This document shows positions 1 to 8,792 of a stretch of DNA of 25,634 bases, piece after piece; position 1 is the first letter of the stretch, and each line of letters starts with the position of its first letter. Under the pieces are notes generated by a model. That model was not told the DNA's origin and made no database searches. It saw only the letters and a program-made list of their open reading frames with translations. The stretch covers positions 1 through 25,634 of IMG/VR virus record IMGVR_UViG_3300047557_001287; one strand, given 5' to 3'. The DNA is from a virus. The translations under genes were made by a program, and so were the position numbers.

Positions 1-1
1 G

Positions 2-1474
2 TATTGGGGGAGAGCATCTGGTATTGCCAAGACCGGCCCTGCTGCGTTCCTGCGGCCCATGCTCCCTACAGGTATGGGGTTGTTTAATGCTGTTGCTGGT
101 GGATATGCCTTCAAGGAGTTGGTTGCCACTGGCCGTGAAATGATGGCAATGGAGAACATGCTTAAAGCAATCTCCGGCGATACACAGACATTCAATAGTA
201 ATTTGAAGTTTGTAAAACAGACAGCAGATGAACTTGGTATTTCCATACTGGATATGGGACAAAGCTATGCCAAGATGTTTATGTCCGGTAAAGCTCAGTT
301 TGGAACAGACGTTCTTCAGAAGAGTTTCAAAGGTGCTCAAAGTTATTTCCGTTTGTTGGGAATGAGTGCTGAAAAGATTAACCTTGCCAACAAAGCAATT
401 GAACAGATGTTCAACAAGCAAAAAGTTAGCTCTGAAGAATTGAAGGGACAGTTGGGTGACCATGCTGCTGGTGTGATGCAATATTTCGCACAAGCCGCAG
501 GAACAGACGTCCAAGGTCTGTTCAAGATGATGGAGAACGGGCAAGTTGGCACTGACGTTGTTGTTAAGGCAATGGTAGCGATGGGTGTTTTTGCTCACTC
601 CCCCCCTGAGTTCCAGAAACAACTGAAAATGTCTGCTGCTGCACAAGAACGATTCAACAATAAAATGCGAGAGTTTTCCAAAGTAATGATGGAAAGCGGC
701 TTGGATGAATTGTTGACTGAGATGTTCGGACTGTTGAGTAAACTGATTACAGTGTTGACACCGTTGTTCAAAGGCGTGCTACTTGTAGTGAAGGGATTGA
801 AACTCCTTGGTGAAGTTATTGCCCAGAACAAAGAGGACATTAAAGGATTCTTAACAGGGTTCTTTGGGGCTGGCGGCTTGCTTGCTGCTTTTGTTCTTCT
901 CCGTACACAGGGGTTGCTTGGCGCTATCAGTTCGTTAAACCAGTTCACCAAGCTGTTATGGGGAGCTATCCCGCCCGCAATTAGACTAGCAGGATTGCTA
1001 GGCACTCTTGTATATGCAGCACAGTCAATCGCTGACTACATGAACGGTGAAGATAATTGGGTACATGGGTGGGCGCTTGACATCGAATATGCAATGATGC
1101 TTTGGGATGAGTTTGTGTTGAGGGTGCTGATTGGGTGGGAAGAGATGAAACGAGGAATGAATCCTTTCTTCAATAAAAGCTCTTTCCACTACACAGCGCC
1201 GTCTGTTCAGAAGAAAGCACTTGATAAGTTGAAGGACGATTACACGCCTAGCGGAAAAAGTAGGGAAGATGTTGATGAGATGTTCAGACGATTCCAAGAG
1301 AACAATACACCTAAAACACCCGCACTTGAAAAACCGGCTACAATGAACTTTGACATTAGCTTCAATGAACTTCCAACCTCTGCTAAAGAAGCATTACAGC
1401 GTGGGGACATGAGAGAACTTGGTGTAGGCATTGGTCAAGGATTAAGACTTGGTGGGCTAGGTGTATTTGGATAA
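2..1474 (+). CDS. Tape measure protein, 3' part (5' end outside window)
   Basis: The reading frame is open from the first bases of the window, so the true start lies upstream and the ATG at 59 is internal. The visible ~490 residues carry the tape-measure N-terminal-type domain: a helical stretch with the pattern LGISILDMGQSYAKM, then SSEELKGQLGDHAAGVMQ, typical of the TIGR02675 tape-measure family. Two hydrophobic segments follow (roughly residues 225-255 and 265-320 counted from the ATG at 59), with a polar C-terminal tail. In the family this protein sets tail length and lies inside the tail tube before DNA ejection. Its place just before the Dit-like and hub genes fits the usual tail-gene order. 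The protein is short after this domain compared with long tape measures, which suggests a short tail, but the missing 5' part prevents a firm statement. Confidence 0.85.
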   Translation, partial: YWGRASGIAKTGPAAFLRPMLPTGMGLFNAVAGGYAFKELVATGREMMAMENMLKAISGDTQTFNSNLKFVKQTADELGISILDMGQSYAKMFMSGKAQFGTDVLQKSFKGAQSYFRLLGMSAEKINLANKAIEQMFNKQKVSSEELKGQLGDHAAGVMQYFAQAAGTDVQGLFKMMENGQVGTDVVVKAMVAMGVFAHSPPEFQKQLKMSAAAQERFNNKMREFSKVMMESGLDELLTEMFGLLSKLITVLTPLFKGVLLVVKGLKLLGEVIAQNKEDIKGFLTGFFGAGGLLAAFVLLRTQGLLGAISSLNQFTKLLWGAIPPAIRLAGLLGTLVYAAQSIADYMNGEDNWVHGWALDIEYAMMLWDEFVLRVLIGWEEMKRGMNPFFNKSSFHYTAPSVQKKALDKLKDDYTPSGKSREDVDEMFRRFQENNTPKTPALEKPATMNFDISFNELPTSAKEALQRGDMRELGVGIGQGLRLGGLGVFG

Positions 1475-1502
1475 CAAGGACTGACAGGAGAATAAACACA
1501 AC

Positions 1503-2333
1503 ATGATTTACGTCATAAAAACACAAAACAATGATGTTATCCTGTTTGATAGCATCCTGTCCTTTTCTGAATCCTATCAAGGAAGTGTAACAAGTCATCC
1601 TGTAGAGGATGGAAGCAAGATTAGTGACAACATTATTACCGAGAACCTGAAGATTCGGATTCAAGGGGTTGTCACTGATTATAACTTCTGGAATCCATTG
1701 AAAGATGCGGCCAATGTTGCTGTTCCCGGTTATGATTATAATAGAACAAGCAGTATGGGAAGGGTGGGTATAGATGGGAGTCCTGCACTCTCCAATGAGC
1801 CAGTACCGAGTGACTACGCTGGCAAAGATAACGATACCAACACCTCTGTAAAAGCATCAATGGATGTTGTGCGAAAGCGACTGATTGCCATTCAACGTGG
1901 AAAGGAAGTTGTAACAGTTCTTGCGTACATTGTCAGAGAGAAAGACCCACTGATCGAAAGATATGAAAACTGCGTTATTACAGATTTGTCTTTTGATACA
2001 TCCCCGGATGGTGGGTATGCAATCTACCCCAATATCTCTATTGAGCAAGTGAACGTTGTAAAAGTCAAGGTGACACAAGCTGAGGCTGACACAATTATAA
2101 ACAGCAAACTTGCTAATCAGGCAGCGGCAACAGACGGGAAGGGTGTTGGTAATTCTATGAAGGGAACAGCATCAACGGATGCCGCAAAACCTGAGACCAA
2201 TCAAGAAGCACACCAGCCACAAATTGATAGAAATAACGCTAAAGAGGAAACTGTACGTTCCCTCACTGATCGTTATTATAAGCTAACACAGAAGCCATAC
2301 AATAGTGGTATTCCCGGTACAATACGGGACTAA
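1503..2333 (+). CDS. Dit-like baseplate/tail protein
   Basis: This 276-residue protein has an N-terminal half (about residues 1-190) resembling the Dit-like phage tail domain. It shows a beta-rich start, the SHPVEDGSKISDNI segment at about 39-52, and a following LKIRIQGVV strand, which is characteristic of this family in myophages with simple baseplates. Dit-like proteins form the ring linking tube or hub to the baseplate. The C-terminal ~80 residues are Ala/Thr/Gln-rich, low in hydrophobic residues and probably flexible. The ATG at 1503 follows an aGGAG at 1486-1490, a rather long 12-base spacing. It sits between the tape measure and the plug gene, as expected. Confidence 0.75.
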   Translation: MIYVIKTQNNDVILFDSILSFSESYQGSVTSHPVEDGSKISDNIITENLKIRIQGVVTDYNFWNPLKDAANVAVPGYDYNRTSSMGRVGIDGSPALSNEPVPSDYAGKDNDTNTSVKASMDVVRKRLIAIQRGKEVVTVLAYIVREKDPLIERYENCVITDLSFDTSPDGGYAIYPNISIEQVNVVKVKVTQAEADTIINSKLANQAAATDGKGVGNSMKGTASTDAAKPETNQEAHQPQIDRNNAKEETVRSLTDRYYKLTQKPYNSGIPGTIRD

Positions 2334-2345
2334 CAGGAGAGTAAC

Positions 2346-2669
2346 ATGACAACGGATGTAGCACTTCTCCCTATTTATAACCAACCGTCTTTCCAATATT
2401 TTGTCACACTCAACAATGTTGGATGTACATTGTTATTCAATTACAACACACGTTCTGGATACTATCACCTCACTGTCACACTGACGGATGGTACGGTGGT
2501 AATGGAAGGAAGAAAGGTTGTTCCGAGGTTTGAAATCTTCACAAGCGATATGTATGAGAAAGGCCCGAAGGGAAGTTTTTATCTTACGCCGAAAGAAGAC
2601 AGTATTGTTGAGTCGGTGGAGACAGTCATGTTCTGGGCTGACAACTACTTGTTGAGTTTTGCAAGTTAA
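2346..2669 (+). CDS. Baseplate plug protein, cyanophage Pam3 gp18-like
   Basis: The product is 107 residues and beta-rich, with a YFVTLNNVGCTLLFNYNTRS segment near residue 19 and WADNYLLSFAS at the C-terminus. This matches the small phage family typified by the Pam3 gp18 plug of simple myophage baseplates. By analogy it closes the hub or tube channel. An AGGAG sequence lies just before the ATG (aacaggagagtaacATG), and the gene follows the Dit-like gene by 12 bases. The family assignment is by pattern recognition rather than a search. Confidence 0.7.
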   Translation: MTTDVALLPIYNQPSFQYFVTLNNVGCTLLFNYNTRSGYYHLTVTLTDGTVVMEGRKVVPRFEIFTSDMYEKGPKGSFYLTPKEDSIVESVETVMFWADNYLLSFAS

Positions 2670-2682
2670 ACGGAGTAATTAA

Positions 2683-3675
2683 ATGGCTGTGCAGTATGAA
2701 AATGTTCAGTGGGACAGGGATTACTTGCTCACATTTAAGAACCCGGAAGATGGCACCATCATTCAAGTTGATTCCCTTCGTATCCAGTTTGACATTGAAA
2801 TGTATGTGGACAACAAGGAAAAGACAAACAAGGGAACAGTTTCCATCTCCAACCTGTCAGACGATACATTGAAGAAGATCAACACTCGCTACGGGACACT
2901 GACACTGACAGCCGGGTATAAAGGCAATATCAAGAATATTGTGACAGGGGATGTCATCAATATCAGAACAACGAAACAGGGTGCTGATAGAATAACAACG
3001 TTTGAATTAGCCCCCAACTTCACAAACCTTGCAATCAAGAAAGTGAATTACTCATTTCCTGTTGATATTTACCTTGAGAATGTGGTGGCAGAGATTGCCA
3101 AGCAACTTGACCTAGCCTTTTCTAAATCAAATAAAGGGGAATGGCGAAAGCTGAAGTGTCAGTTTGGTTATCCTGCCTATGGTACAGGTAAGCAGGTGCT
3201 GGATGAGATTGCATCTACGTACGCTATTGAATGGAAGATCATTGACAACGAGTTGATTGTCACAGACCGCTATAGCTTGAATGGTGGAGAGCAAGAAAAA
3301 GCTATTGTTCTATCCAAGGATAGTGGATTACTCGACATCCCCTACATTGATAGTGAGGAAGTGAGCAAGGCTACAGGGCAAGCCCTAGACAAAGAGAATG
3401 AACAGTTTCTTCCGCCTACGAAAGTGTTGAAGCCAAAGAAGGATGGAACACCACGCAAGGTAAGCCGTTTTAAGGCTAGGCGATACGGAATCCGGGTGAA
3501 GGCATTACTCAATCCTGAAATACGCCCTAATGGGCTGTTTAAGGTGGTTACGGACGATGATATGTTCAACTCCTTCTACCGTGTTCGCTCTGTTACATTC
3601 AAGGGTGACAGCAGAGGTGGTGAGTGGTGTATGGAGTTGTGGGGTGATAGTGTTAATGCTGATGAACTTGAATAA
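2683..3675 (+). CDS. Baseplate hub protein (gp27/gpD-type)
   Basis: This 330-residue protein begins with a beta-rich domain (residues ~1-110) whose pattern NKGTVSISNLSDDTLKKI and LTAGYKG is typical of hub proteins of the T4 gp27 / P2 gpD / Mu gp44 type. A middle domain (about 120-200, IYLENVVAEIAKQLDLAFS) is followed by a C-terminal beta domain ending near RSVTFKGDSRGGEWCMELWG. In the family a hub trimer connects the tube to the central spike. It lies immediately upstream of the spike gene, which is the expected partner. The start has a GGAG eight bases upstream. Confidence 0.75.
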   Translation: MAVQYENVQWDRDYLLTFKNPEDGTIIQVDSLRIQFDIEMYVDNKEKTNKGTVSISNLSDDTLKKINTRYGTLTLTAGYKGNIKNIVTGDVINIRTTKQGADRITTFELAPNFTNLAIKKVNYSFPVDIYLENVVAEIAKQLDLAFSKSNKGEWRKLKCQFGYPAYGTGKQVLDEIASTYAIEWKIIDNELIVTDRYSLNGGEQEKAIVLSKDSGLLDIPYIDSEEVSKATGQALDKENEQFLPPTKVLKPKKDGTPRKVSRFKARRYGIRVKALLNPEIRPNGLFKVVTDDDMFNSFYRVRSVTFKGDSRGGEWCMELWGDSVNADELE

Positions 3676-3686
3676 GGAAAGTATCC

Positions 3687-4361
3687 ATGACAGATATGAC
3701 GTTTGAGAGTGCTACGAAGGCTTTGTTTGAATACCAAATGCGGAATATCTTCACAGCTATCCCTGCAAAAGTAATGATGGTAGAAAATGCCGGTGAACAA
3801 AGAGTGTCTGTGAAACCTTTGGTTAATGCCGTATTCCCTGATTGGGATGATAGTGAAGAGTTCCCAACAATACTATCTGTTCCGTTGATGTATCCGTCAT
3901 CTTCAAGTTCCGCTGTTGTGTTCCCTGTTCATGCGGGCGATACAGTTTTGATAGTGTTTGCCCAGTCGTGTATGGACGTATTTAAGGGTGGTGATGGCTC
4001 TGCTCAACCACCATCCGATTATCGCAGATTTGATAAGAGAGATGCAATAGCCATTCCCGGCTTGTTCCCGTTTGGCTCTGCAATCAACCAAGTGTCTAAG
4101 CACACACTGCCACATTCAACAGATGATTTGGTTGTGTTCCATAACTTAGGCACATCGGCTGAATGTGAACTACGGATGAAACAAACAGGGAAAATAGAGA
4201 TCAATGGTAACCAGATTGACATCTCCTCGTCCACACAAATTGATGGCAATCTTATCAATACAGGAAGTGTTACTGTTGGTGTAGGTGCTACTGGCAGTTT
4301 CACCACCCCATTAGGCCAGATTGTAACTGTAACAGACGGCATTATTACCAACATTATTTAA
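3687..4361 (+). CDS. Baseplate central spike (Gp138 N-terminal-type)
   Basis: The 224-residue protein shows an N-terminal OB-fold-like domain (about residues 10-120) with VSVKPLVNAVFPDW, HAGDTVLIVFAQSCMD and the FDKRDAIAIPGLFP segment, as in the Gp138/gpV family of membrane-piercing spikes. The C-terminal ~70 residues are repetitive and beta-prone (KIEINGNQIDISSSTQIDGN, then GSVTVGVGATGSF), consistent with a narrow beta-helix spike. In the family a trimer punctures the outer membrane at contraction. A GGAA-type ribosome site lies before ATG 3687, and the gene follows its hub partner directly. Confidence 0.8.
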   Translation: MTDMTFESATKALFEYQMRNIFTAIPAKVMMVENAGEQRVSVKPLVNAVFPDWDDSEEFPTILSVPLMYPSSSSSAVVFPVHAGDTVLIVFAQSCMDVFKGGDGSAQPPSDYRRFDKRDAIAIPGLFPFGSAINQVSKHTLPHSTDDLVVFHNLGTSAECELRMKQTGKIEINGNQIDISSSTQIDGNLINTGSVTVGVGATGSFTTPLGQIVTVTDGIITNII

Positions 4362-4372
4362 GAGAAGTAAAC

Positions 4373-4759
4373 ATGAATCCACAAGGCTCCGGTGTCATTA
4401 ACCTAGATCAGTATGAAAAACTTGGTAACGACATTGATAAGGTTGGTAGTTGTGCGGAACTACAGGAAACAGCAGAACGTATCCTCACCTCTCTGTACGC
4501 TGAAAATACAGCTATCCAAGACCAGCTTGATAAGCTTGCACCAATTGCAGCTTTACTTGAAGCCCCTGCATCTATTGATGATGTATTGGACTGGATTACC
4601 GGCTTGATAGATGGAGTATTGACACCCTTGTATGCTCCAGCCCTTGCTTACCCAACACAGCTTGCTGCAAGGACTGTAGCAATCACTACCTTGATTGACA
4701 AAATTAATGATAAGGCCAACCAGTTCCAATCTTGCAGCCTAACCCTTCCAACCCCTTAA
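4373..4759 (+). CDS. Hypothetical baseplate-region protein
   Basis: I do not recognise this 128-residue protein. It is mostly helical and acidic, with a Leu/Ala-rich middle (about residues 50-90) and no clear membrane segment or enzymatic motif. It follows the spike gene by 11 bases and precedes the gp25-like wedge gene, so a structural, chaperone or spike-tip role in baseplate assembly is plausible by position only. The ATG is preceded by AGAGAAG. It is the last gene before a 122-base gap that may hold a promoter. Confidence 0.65.
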   Translation: MNPQGSGVINLDQYEKLGNDIDKVGSCAELQETAERILTSLYAENTAIQDQLDKLAPIAALLEAPASIDDVLDWITGLIDGVLTPLYAPALAYPTQLAARTVAITTLIDKINDKANQFQSCSLTLPTP

Positions 4760-4881
4760 CCCTGTATAGGGAAATAATAGTTGTATGATAAGGGGTAGGG
4801 TAGTATAGGTAGATGATCGTTTATCAATTTGCAATGCAAGGGCTATATAAGATAATGAGAACAAGAGGGGTGTAGACACAC
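4760..4881 (+). promoter_or_regulatory. Intergenic gap with candidate sigma70-type promoter
   Basis: This is the only sizeable gap inside the baseplate gene series. It contains TTGCAA at 4829-4834 and ATAATG at 4852-4857, 17 bases apart, which resembles a host-type promoter ahead of the gp25-like gene. A short imperfect inverted repeat (CCCTgtatAGGG) lies at the start of the gap. No coding sequence is supported. The promoter call rests on the match to consensus and the unusual gap length. Confidence 0.35.
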
Positions 4882-5250
4882 ATGGACATTAAACTAGATG
4901 AAGATGGGGACATTTCTCTTGTCAACGGAGATGCACAAACCACCGGCATCGGTGCTGAAGACTTATCACAACGTTTGCGTATCCGGTTGAACACATTCCA
5001 AGGGGAATGGTTTATGGATAACACGTTGGGCATTGACTGGTGGAATCGAGTGATGGGGAAGAACAGAAGCAAAATGGCAGTGGATGCCCTTATTCAAGAT
5101 TCCATCCTCAAAGAGCCAGATGCGTTACAGATTGTTTCCTACACATCTTCCATTTCCACTGATCGTAAGTTCAGTTGCTCATTCCGTGTCAGGACTGAAG
5201 ATGGGGCTATATCTTCTGCTATTACATTTGTGCTTACGCCAACCAACTAA
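4882..5250 (+). CDS. Baseplate wedge protein, gp25/gpW-like
   Basis: The product is 122 residues. It starts with MDIKLDEDGDISLVNGDAQ and continues with a conserved helical core LSQRLRIRLNTFQGEWF and DNTLGIDWWNRVMG, typical of the GPW/gp25 (Mu gp46) lysozyme-like wedge family, which lacks catalytic residues. In the family it starts sheath polymerisation on the baseplate. It precedes the baseplate J gene, the usual order. The ATG has GAGGGG upstream at a long spacing. Confidence 0.8.
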   Translation: MDIKLDEDGDISLVNGDAQTTGIGAEDLSQRLRIRLNTFQGEWFMDNTLGIDWWNRVMGKNRSKMAVDALIQDSILKEPDALQIVSYTSSISTDRKFSCSFRVRTEDGAISSAITFVLTPTN

Positions 5251-5261
5251 GGAGAACATAA

Positions 5262-6716
5262 GTGGCTGGACTTTCTGATACAGGCTTCACGGTAAAACGC
5301 CTGAATGATATTATTGCTGAACTGAAGGCCAAAGCAGAAAGTGAGTTTGCTTCTCTGGTTGAGCCGGGTGATATTGTAAACACATCCGATACATCTGTCC
5401 TTGGCAGGTTTATCAAGTTATTCTCAGCGCCGCTTGCGGATTTGTGGGAAGCGGCACAAGATGTATATTCTGCTTATGATATTAATCAAGCATCTGGTAA
5501 TGCCCTTGAGAATATCACACTAACTGGTGGTGTGGCCAGACTTAGTGCTACGGCTTCTACAGCAGAATTGGTTTGCTATGGGGATTATGGGACAGTGGTT
5601 CCGGTGGATAGCAATGTTCGCTCTACATCCACAGGTAAGATATTCAGCACAGACAGTGAGATTACACTAGATGAAGGGTTGTGTGTTGCTGTGCAGATTT
5701 CTCCAGCCGCTGTTGCCAATTCTACGGCTTACAGTTTTACCTATCAGATTTCTGGTATCAATGCTGTTCCTGTCACTGTTACTATTACTTCTGATTCTTC
5801 TGCTACTGAATCAGAGATTGTCAACGCTATAATCACGGAAGTTAATACCAACCACGACACCTATATCACAGCCACATTGGTTGGAAGTGAAGCACTTATT
5901 CAAGAGGTTAATCAAGGGTACACTTGTACGTTTGATGTAGGTACAGATTGGGATATAAGCAAGGTTAAGAAGAGTGTAAGTGCTACGTGTACAGAGACTG
6001 GCCCCAATGCACAATCTGCTAATACGATTCAGAGCATTCAATCTCCTGTTATTGGGTGGGACACTGTTACCAATCCTTCTGCTGCTGTTGAAGGGACTAA
6101 CATTGAAACAGATAGTGAATTGCGTACACGCTATGCTCTGGCTAAGTTCCAAGACAGTGTGAACACTTACGAAGCTATCTATGCAGCTATTCTCAAGATT
6201 GATGGAGTGGAACAAATCATCATTTATGAGAATGAAACGGATACGGCTCTGATTTCCCCGCCAGTCCCTGCCCACTCTTTCTACCCGATCGTATTGGGCG
6301 GTAGTAGCATTGATATTGCCAAGGCAATCTGGGACAACAAACCGGCAGGTATCTTGAGTTATGGAACAGTGGTGGAAAGTGTCACAGACAGTCAAGGCGT
6401 AATCCACACCATTTCGTTTGATAGACCAACTGACCTCCCTATCTATGTTGAGGTGGATGTTACAACAGATTCCGCATATCCTGTGAATGGTGATGATCAA
6501 ATCAAGCAAGCTATCTATGATTATATCAATGGCTTGAAGATTGGTGAAGATGTTATTTATAGCCGCCTGTACACACCGATCAACACAGTGGCTGGACATT
6601 ATGTCACTGCCCTGAAAGTGGATGATGTTGATCCCCCTGTCGCTACAACCAACGTGGCTGTTGATTATTACAAGCGTGCAACAATCACGTTAGATGATAT
6701 TGTCGTGAACAGTTAA
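5262..6716 (+). CDS. Baseplate J-like protein (Mu gp47 / P2 gpJ)
   Basis: This 484-residue protein has the Baseplate_J pattern: an N-terminal helical part with DLWEAAQDVYSAYDINQASG, then TASTAELVCYGDYGTVVPVD and the central domain with ETDSELRTRYALAKFQDSVN at about residue 285. A C-terminal beta/alpha part follows (LPIYVEVDVTTDSAYPVNG). In the family it forms wedge heterodimers that transmit the contraction signal. The start is GTG at 5262 with AAGGAG at 5249-5254, an eight-base spacing that decides the start. It lies downstream of its usual gp25-like neighbour. Confidence 0.85.
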   Translation: MAGLSDTGFTVKRLNDIIAELKAKAESEFASLVEPGDIVNTSDTSVLGRFIKLFSAPLADLWEAAQDVYSAYDINQASGNALENITLTGGVARLSATASTAELVCYGDYGTVVPVDSNVRSTSTGKIFSTDSEITLDEGLCVAVQISPAAVANSTAYSFTYQISGINAVPVTVTITSDSSATESEIVNAIITEVNTNHDTYITATLVGSEALIQEVNQGYTCTFDVGTDWDISKVKKSVSATCTETGPNAQSANTIQSIQSPVIGWDTVTNPSAAVEGTNIETDSELRTRYALAKFQDSVNTYEAIYAAILKIDGVEQIIIYENETDTALISPPVPAHSFYPIVLGGSSIDIAKAIWDNKPAGILSYGTVVESVTDSQGVIHTISFDRPTDLPIYVEVDVTTDSAYPVNGDDQIKQAIYDYINGLKIGEDVIYSRLYTPINTVAGHYVTALKVDDVDPPVATTNVAVDYYKRATITLDDIVVNS

Positions 6717-6735
6717 TCTCAAAAGGAGAAGCACA

Positions 6736-7503
6736 ATGACAACAAATGCTTTTACCGAGATTGATTATCTGGCAGAAGGAAGAGGGAGAGTTACTGAGCA
6801 ATTCAAGAACAAGCCAGTATTTGATGCGTTCTTGAAGCTGGTGATGGATTATTTGAATGAGTTGCAAACAGTTTATAAAGACTTGATGCAACTCCGCAGT
6901 ATCAACACAGCCACAGGTGCTCAGCTTGATTTGATTGGTAATATTGTTGGACAACCACGTACGTTAGTAAACTACAATGCTTTCCCTTATTTTGGATTTG
7001 ATGGGGCAACGGCTGCTGAACCTTTCGGTACATTAAGTGATTCTACAGTGGGTGGTGTGTTTCGTAGCAGGCTGCAAGAGGAAGGCAGTAGTGCTACAGT
7101 GGATGATGAAACTTACAGGTTTATCATCAAGGCACGTATTATTGCCAACTCTACGAGAGCTACCCCTCAAGCGATTATTGATGGACTCAATTTCATCACT
7201 GGTAATACAACAAGCGGGTTGGTTGAACAACCTAATGCCCACGTTACACTTGAAATACAAAACACCCTTACTGACTTTCAACGCTACTTCCTCACTGGAT
7301 TGAGTATTCAAGGCAGTATTGTCCCTGTTCCGATTAGTGTAACTGTTGAATATGTGTTCTTTGAGGAATCGTATTTTGGAATGTATGAAGACCCTACAGC
7401 ACAGCCATTGGCAGGATATTCAACGGGGTATGGGTTGGCTTACGGGGAAGCGTACGGCAAGTCAACAATTGAAGGCGGTGGATACATCGCAGAACTTATT
7501 TGA
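6736..7503 (+). CDS. DUF2612 tail protein (Mu gp48-position)
   Basis: The 255-residue protein carries the DUF2612 signature near residues 35-75 (FLKLVMDYLNELQTVYKDL, INTATGAQLDLIGNIVGQPR). It is followed by a GGVFRSRLQEE region and the TRATPQAIIDGL helix. In simple myophages this protein sits at the wedge periphery and connects the baseplate to the tail fibres, which matches its position as the last wedge gene before the fibre cassette. The C-terminus is Gly/Tyr-rich (about residues 215-255). A perfect AAGGAG lies upstream of ATG 6736. Confidence 0.75.
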   Translation: MTTNAFTEIDYLAEGRGRVTEQFKNKPVFDAFLKLVMDYLNELQTVYKDLMQLRSINTATGAQLDLIGNIVGQPRTLVNYNAFPYFGFDGATAAEPFGTLSDSTVGGVFRSRLQEEGSSATVDDETYRFIIKARIIANSTRATPQAIIDGLNFITGNTTSGLVEQPNAHVTLEIQNTLTDFQRYFLTGLSIQGSIVPVPISVTVEYVFFEESYFGMYEDPTAQPLAGYSTGYGLAYGEAYGKSTIEGGGYIAELI

Positions 7504-7513
7504 GGAATAAACA

Positions 7514-8167
7514 ATGACTGCATCTACTGGCCCCTCTCTTGGATTGAAATATGCTTGGGCTTATGGGGAAGATAACTGGAATACGGAAAACGATGCCAAC
7601 CTGTTAATGGTGGATAGTTTGTTGAACGGATATGTTCTTTCAGCATCCACCACCGCCCCTCCGGGTAGTCCCACTGCCGGGGACAAATATGTTGTTCCTT
7701 CAGGAGCATCTGGGGCTTGGTCTGGACAAACTAATAAGATTGCATTATACGTTAACGCTGGATGGACGTTCTACACCCCTAAAGCCGGATGGAAGGTGTA
7801 TGACAATGGCAGGAAAGGAACGTTGCTGTATGATGGTTCTGCGTGGGTCTATGAGGCTACTTACGTTGTCAATGCTCAAACAGGTACAACCTACACACTT
7901 ACAGCTACGGATTGGACACCTTCTGGCAGGAAGATTGTCACTTGCACCAATGGATCATCTATTACAGTCACTTGTAACACCCCCACCAGTCTCGGTGTAG
8001 GTGTCGGTGAGTCGGTAACGATTGTTCAGGGTGGTGCAGGTGTCGTTACATTATCTGCTGGCAGTGGAGCCACATTAACTGGCACTGCTGTATTCACAAC
8101 ACAGAATGAAGCTAAAACCCTCGTTGCCGTATCCACGACAGAGATGCGTGTTATCGGAGCGCAATAA
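7514..8167 (+). CDS. DUF2793 tail-fibre-associated protein
   Basis: The 217-residue product matches the DUF2793 family in its first ~115 residues (GENDWN-like GEDNWNTENDANL, PPGSPTAGDKYVVPSGASGA, KAGWKVYDNGRKGTLLYDGS). This module is common at phage tail tips. The C-terminal ~90 residues (about 125-217) are a Thr/Val/Gly-rich beta domain often found as a trimerising or receptor-side module. It follows DUF2612 by 10 bases and overlaps the next start by one base (TAATG). A role in host recognition is inferred from context. Confidence 0.7.
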   Translation: MTASTGPSLGLKYAWAYGEDNWNTENDANLLMVDSLLNGYVLSASTTAPPGSPTAGDKYVVPSGASGAWSGQTNKIALYVNAGWTFYTPKAGWKVYDNGRKGTLLYDGSAWVYEATYVVNAQTGTTYTLTATDWTPSGRKIVTCTNGSSITVTCNTPTSLGVGVGESVTIVQGGAGVVTLSAGSGATLTGTAVFTTQNEAKTLVAVSTTEMRVIGAQ

Positions 8168-8781
8168 TGTTCCCACTAGGTATTGTTAATCAAGGGGGGA
8201 CTCCAGCCCCTTCATGGAATAAAGTGCTTGAGATGGAGTTCAATAGTAACTTCAATGACAGTACAGGAAGGCACTCGCCTGTCAGCTACGGCGCGATAAC
8301 GACTGGCGGGAGGTTGTACGCCAATCAGGATGGAAGGGTCTTTACCGATGATTATAACGGTGAGTCAGCCGATTTCGACTTCACGACAAAAGATTTCCGT
8401 ATTTCGTGCGATATACAGCCAATATCAATTGGGAATGATTATGTCTGGATGAAATCATCAGGCGGAAACTTCGGAATCTGCTTAAAGCTTGGAATGTCTG
8501 GCTCAGACGTTATTGCTTACATGCGAGGAATTGGGAATGTTGACTTGTCACTAGGTGTAATTGTCCCCAATGCGACATCAACAACGAATACGATACTTGT
8601 TGAGCGCATCGGAGGCGTTTGGACGTTATACCTGAACGGGGTTGCATCTGATACAGTCACATGGACAGAAGGAGACCAATCAACGGGAGGGACAGGTTAC
8701 AAAGGATTTCAAATCTTTGGAGCCATGAATGATAACAGATATTCTGGATACCTTGATAATTTCATTGTCTACACTAAATAA
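8167..8781 (+). CDS. LamG/concanavalin A-like tail protein
   Basis: This 204-residue protein shows the order of strands typical of LamG-type jelly rolls: LEMEFNSNFNDSTGRHSPV near residue 19, FTTKDFRISCDI near 73, ILVERIGGVWTLYLNGVASD near 138, and GYLDNFIVYTK at the C-terminus. Such domains bind polysaccharide in phage adsorption proteins. The start overlaps the stop of the DUF2793 gene by one base, so translation is probably coupled. No catalytic motif was seen, so a binding role is more likely than an enzymatic one. Confidence 0.65.
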   Translation: MFPLGIVNQGGTPAPSWNKVLEMEFNSNFNDSTGRHSPVSYGAITTGGRLYANQDGRVFTDDYNGESADFDFTTKDFRISCDIQPISIGNDYVWMKSSGGNFGICLKLGMSGSDVIAYMRGIGNVDLSLGVIVPNATSTTNTILVERIGGVWTLYLNGVASDTVTWTEGDQSTGGTGYKGFQIFGAMNDNRYSGYLDNFIVYTK

Positions 8782-8792
8782 GGGGAAACACT

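Noticed and set aside
5811-6599. A 262-residue open frame on the - strand opposite baseplate J
   Set aside because: The + strand gene has clear family motifs; the antisense product resembles none and lacks a ribosome site in an operon context.
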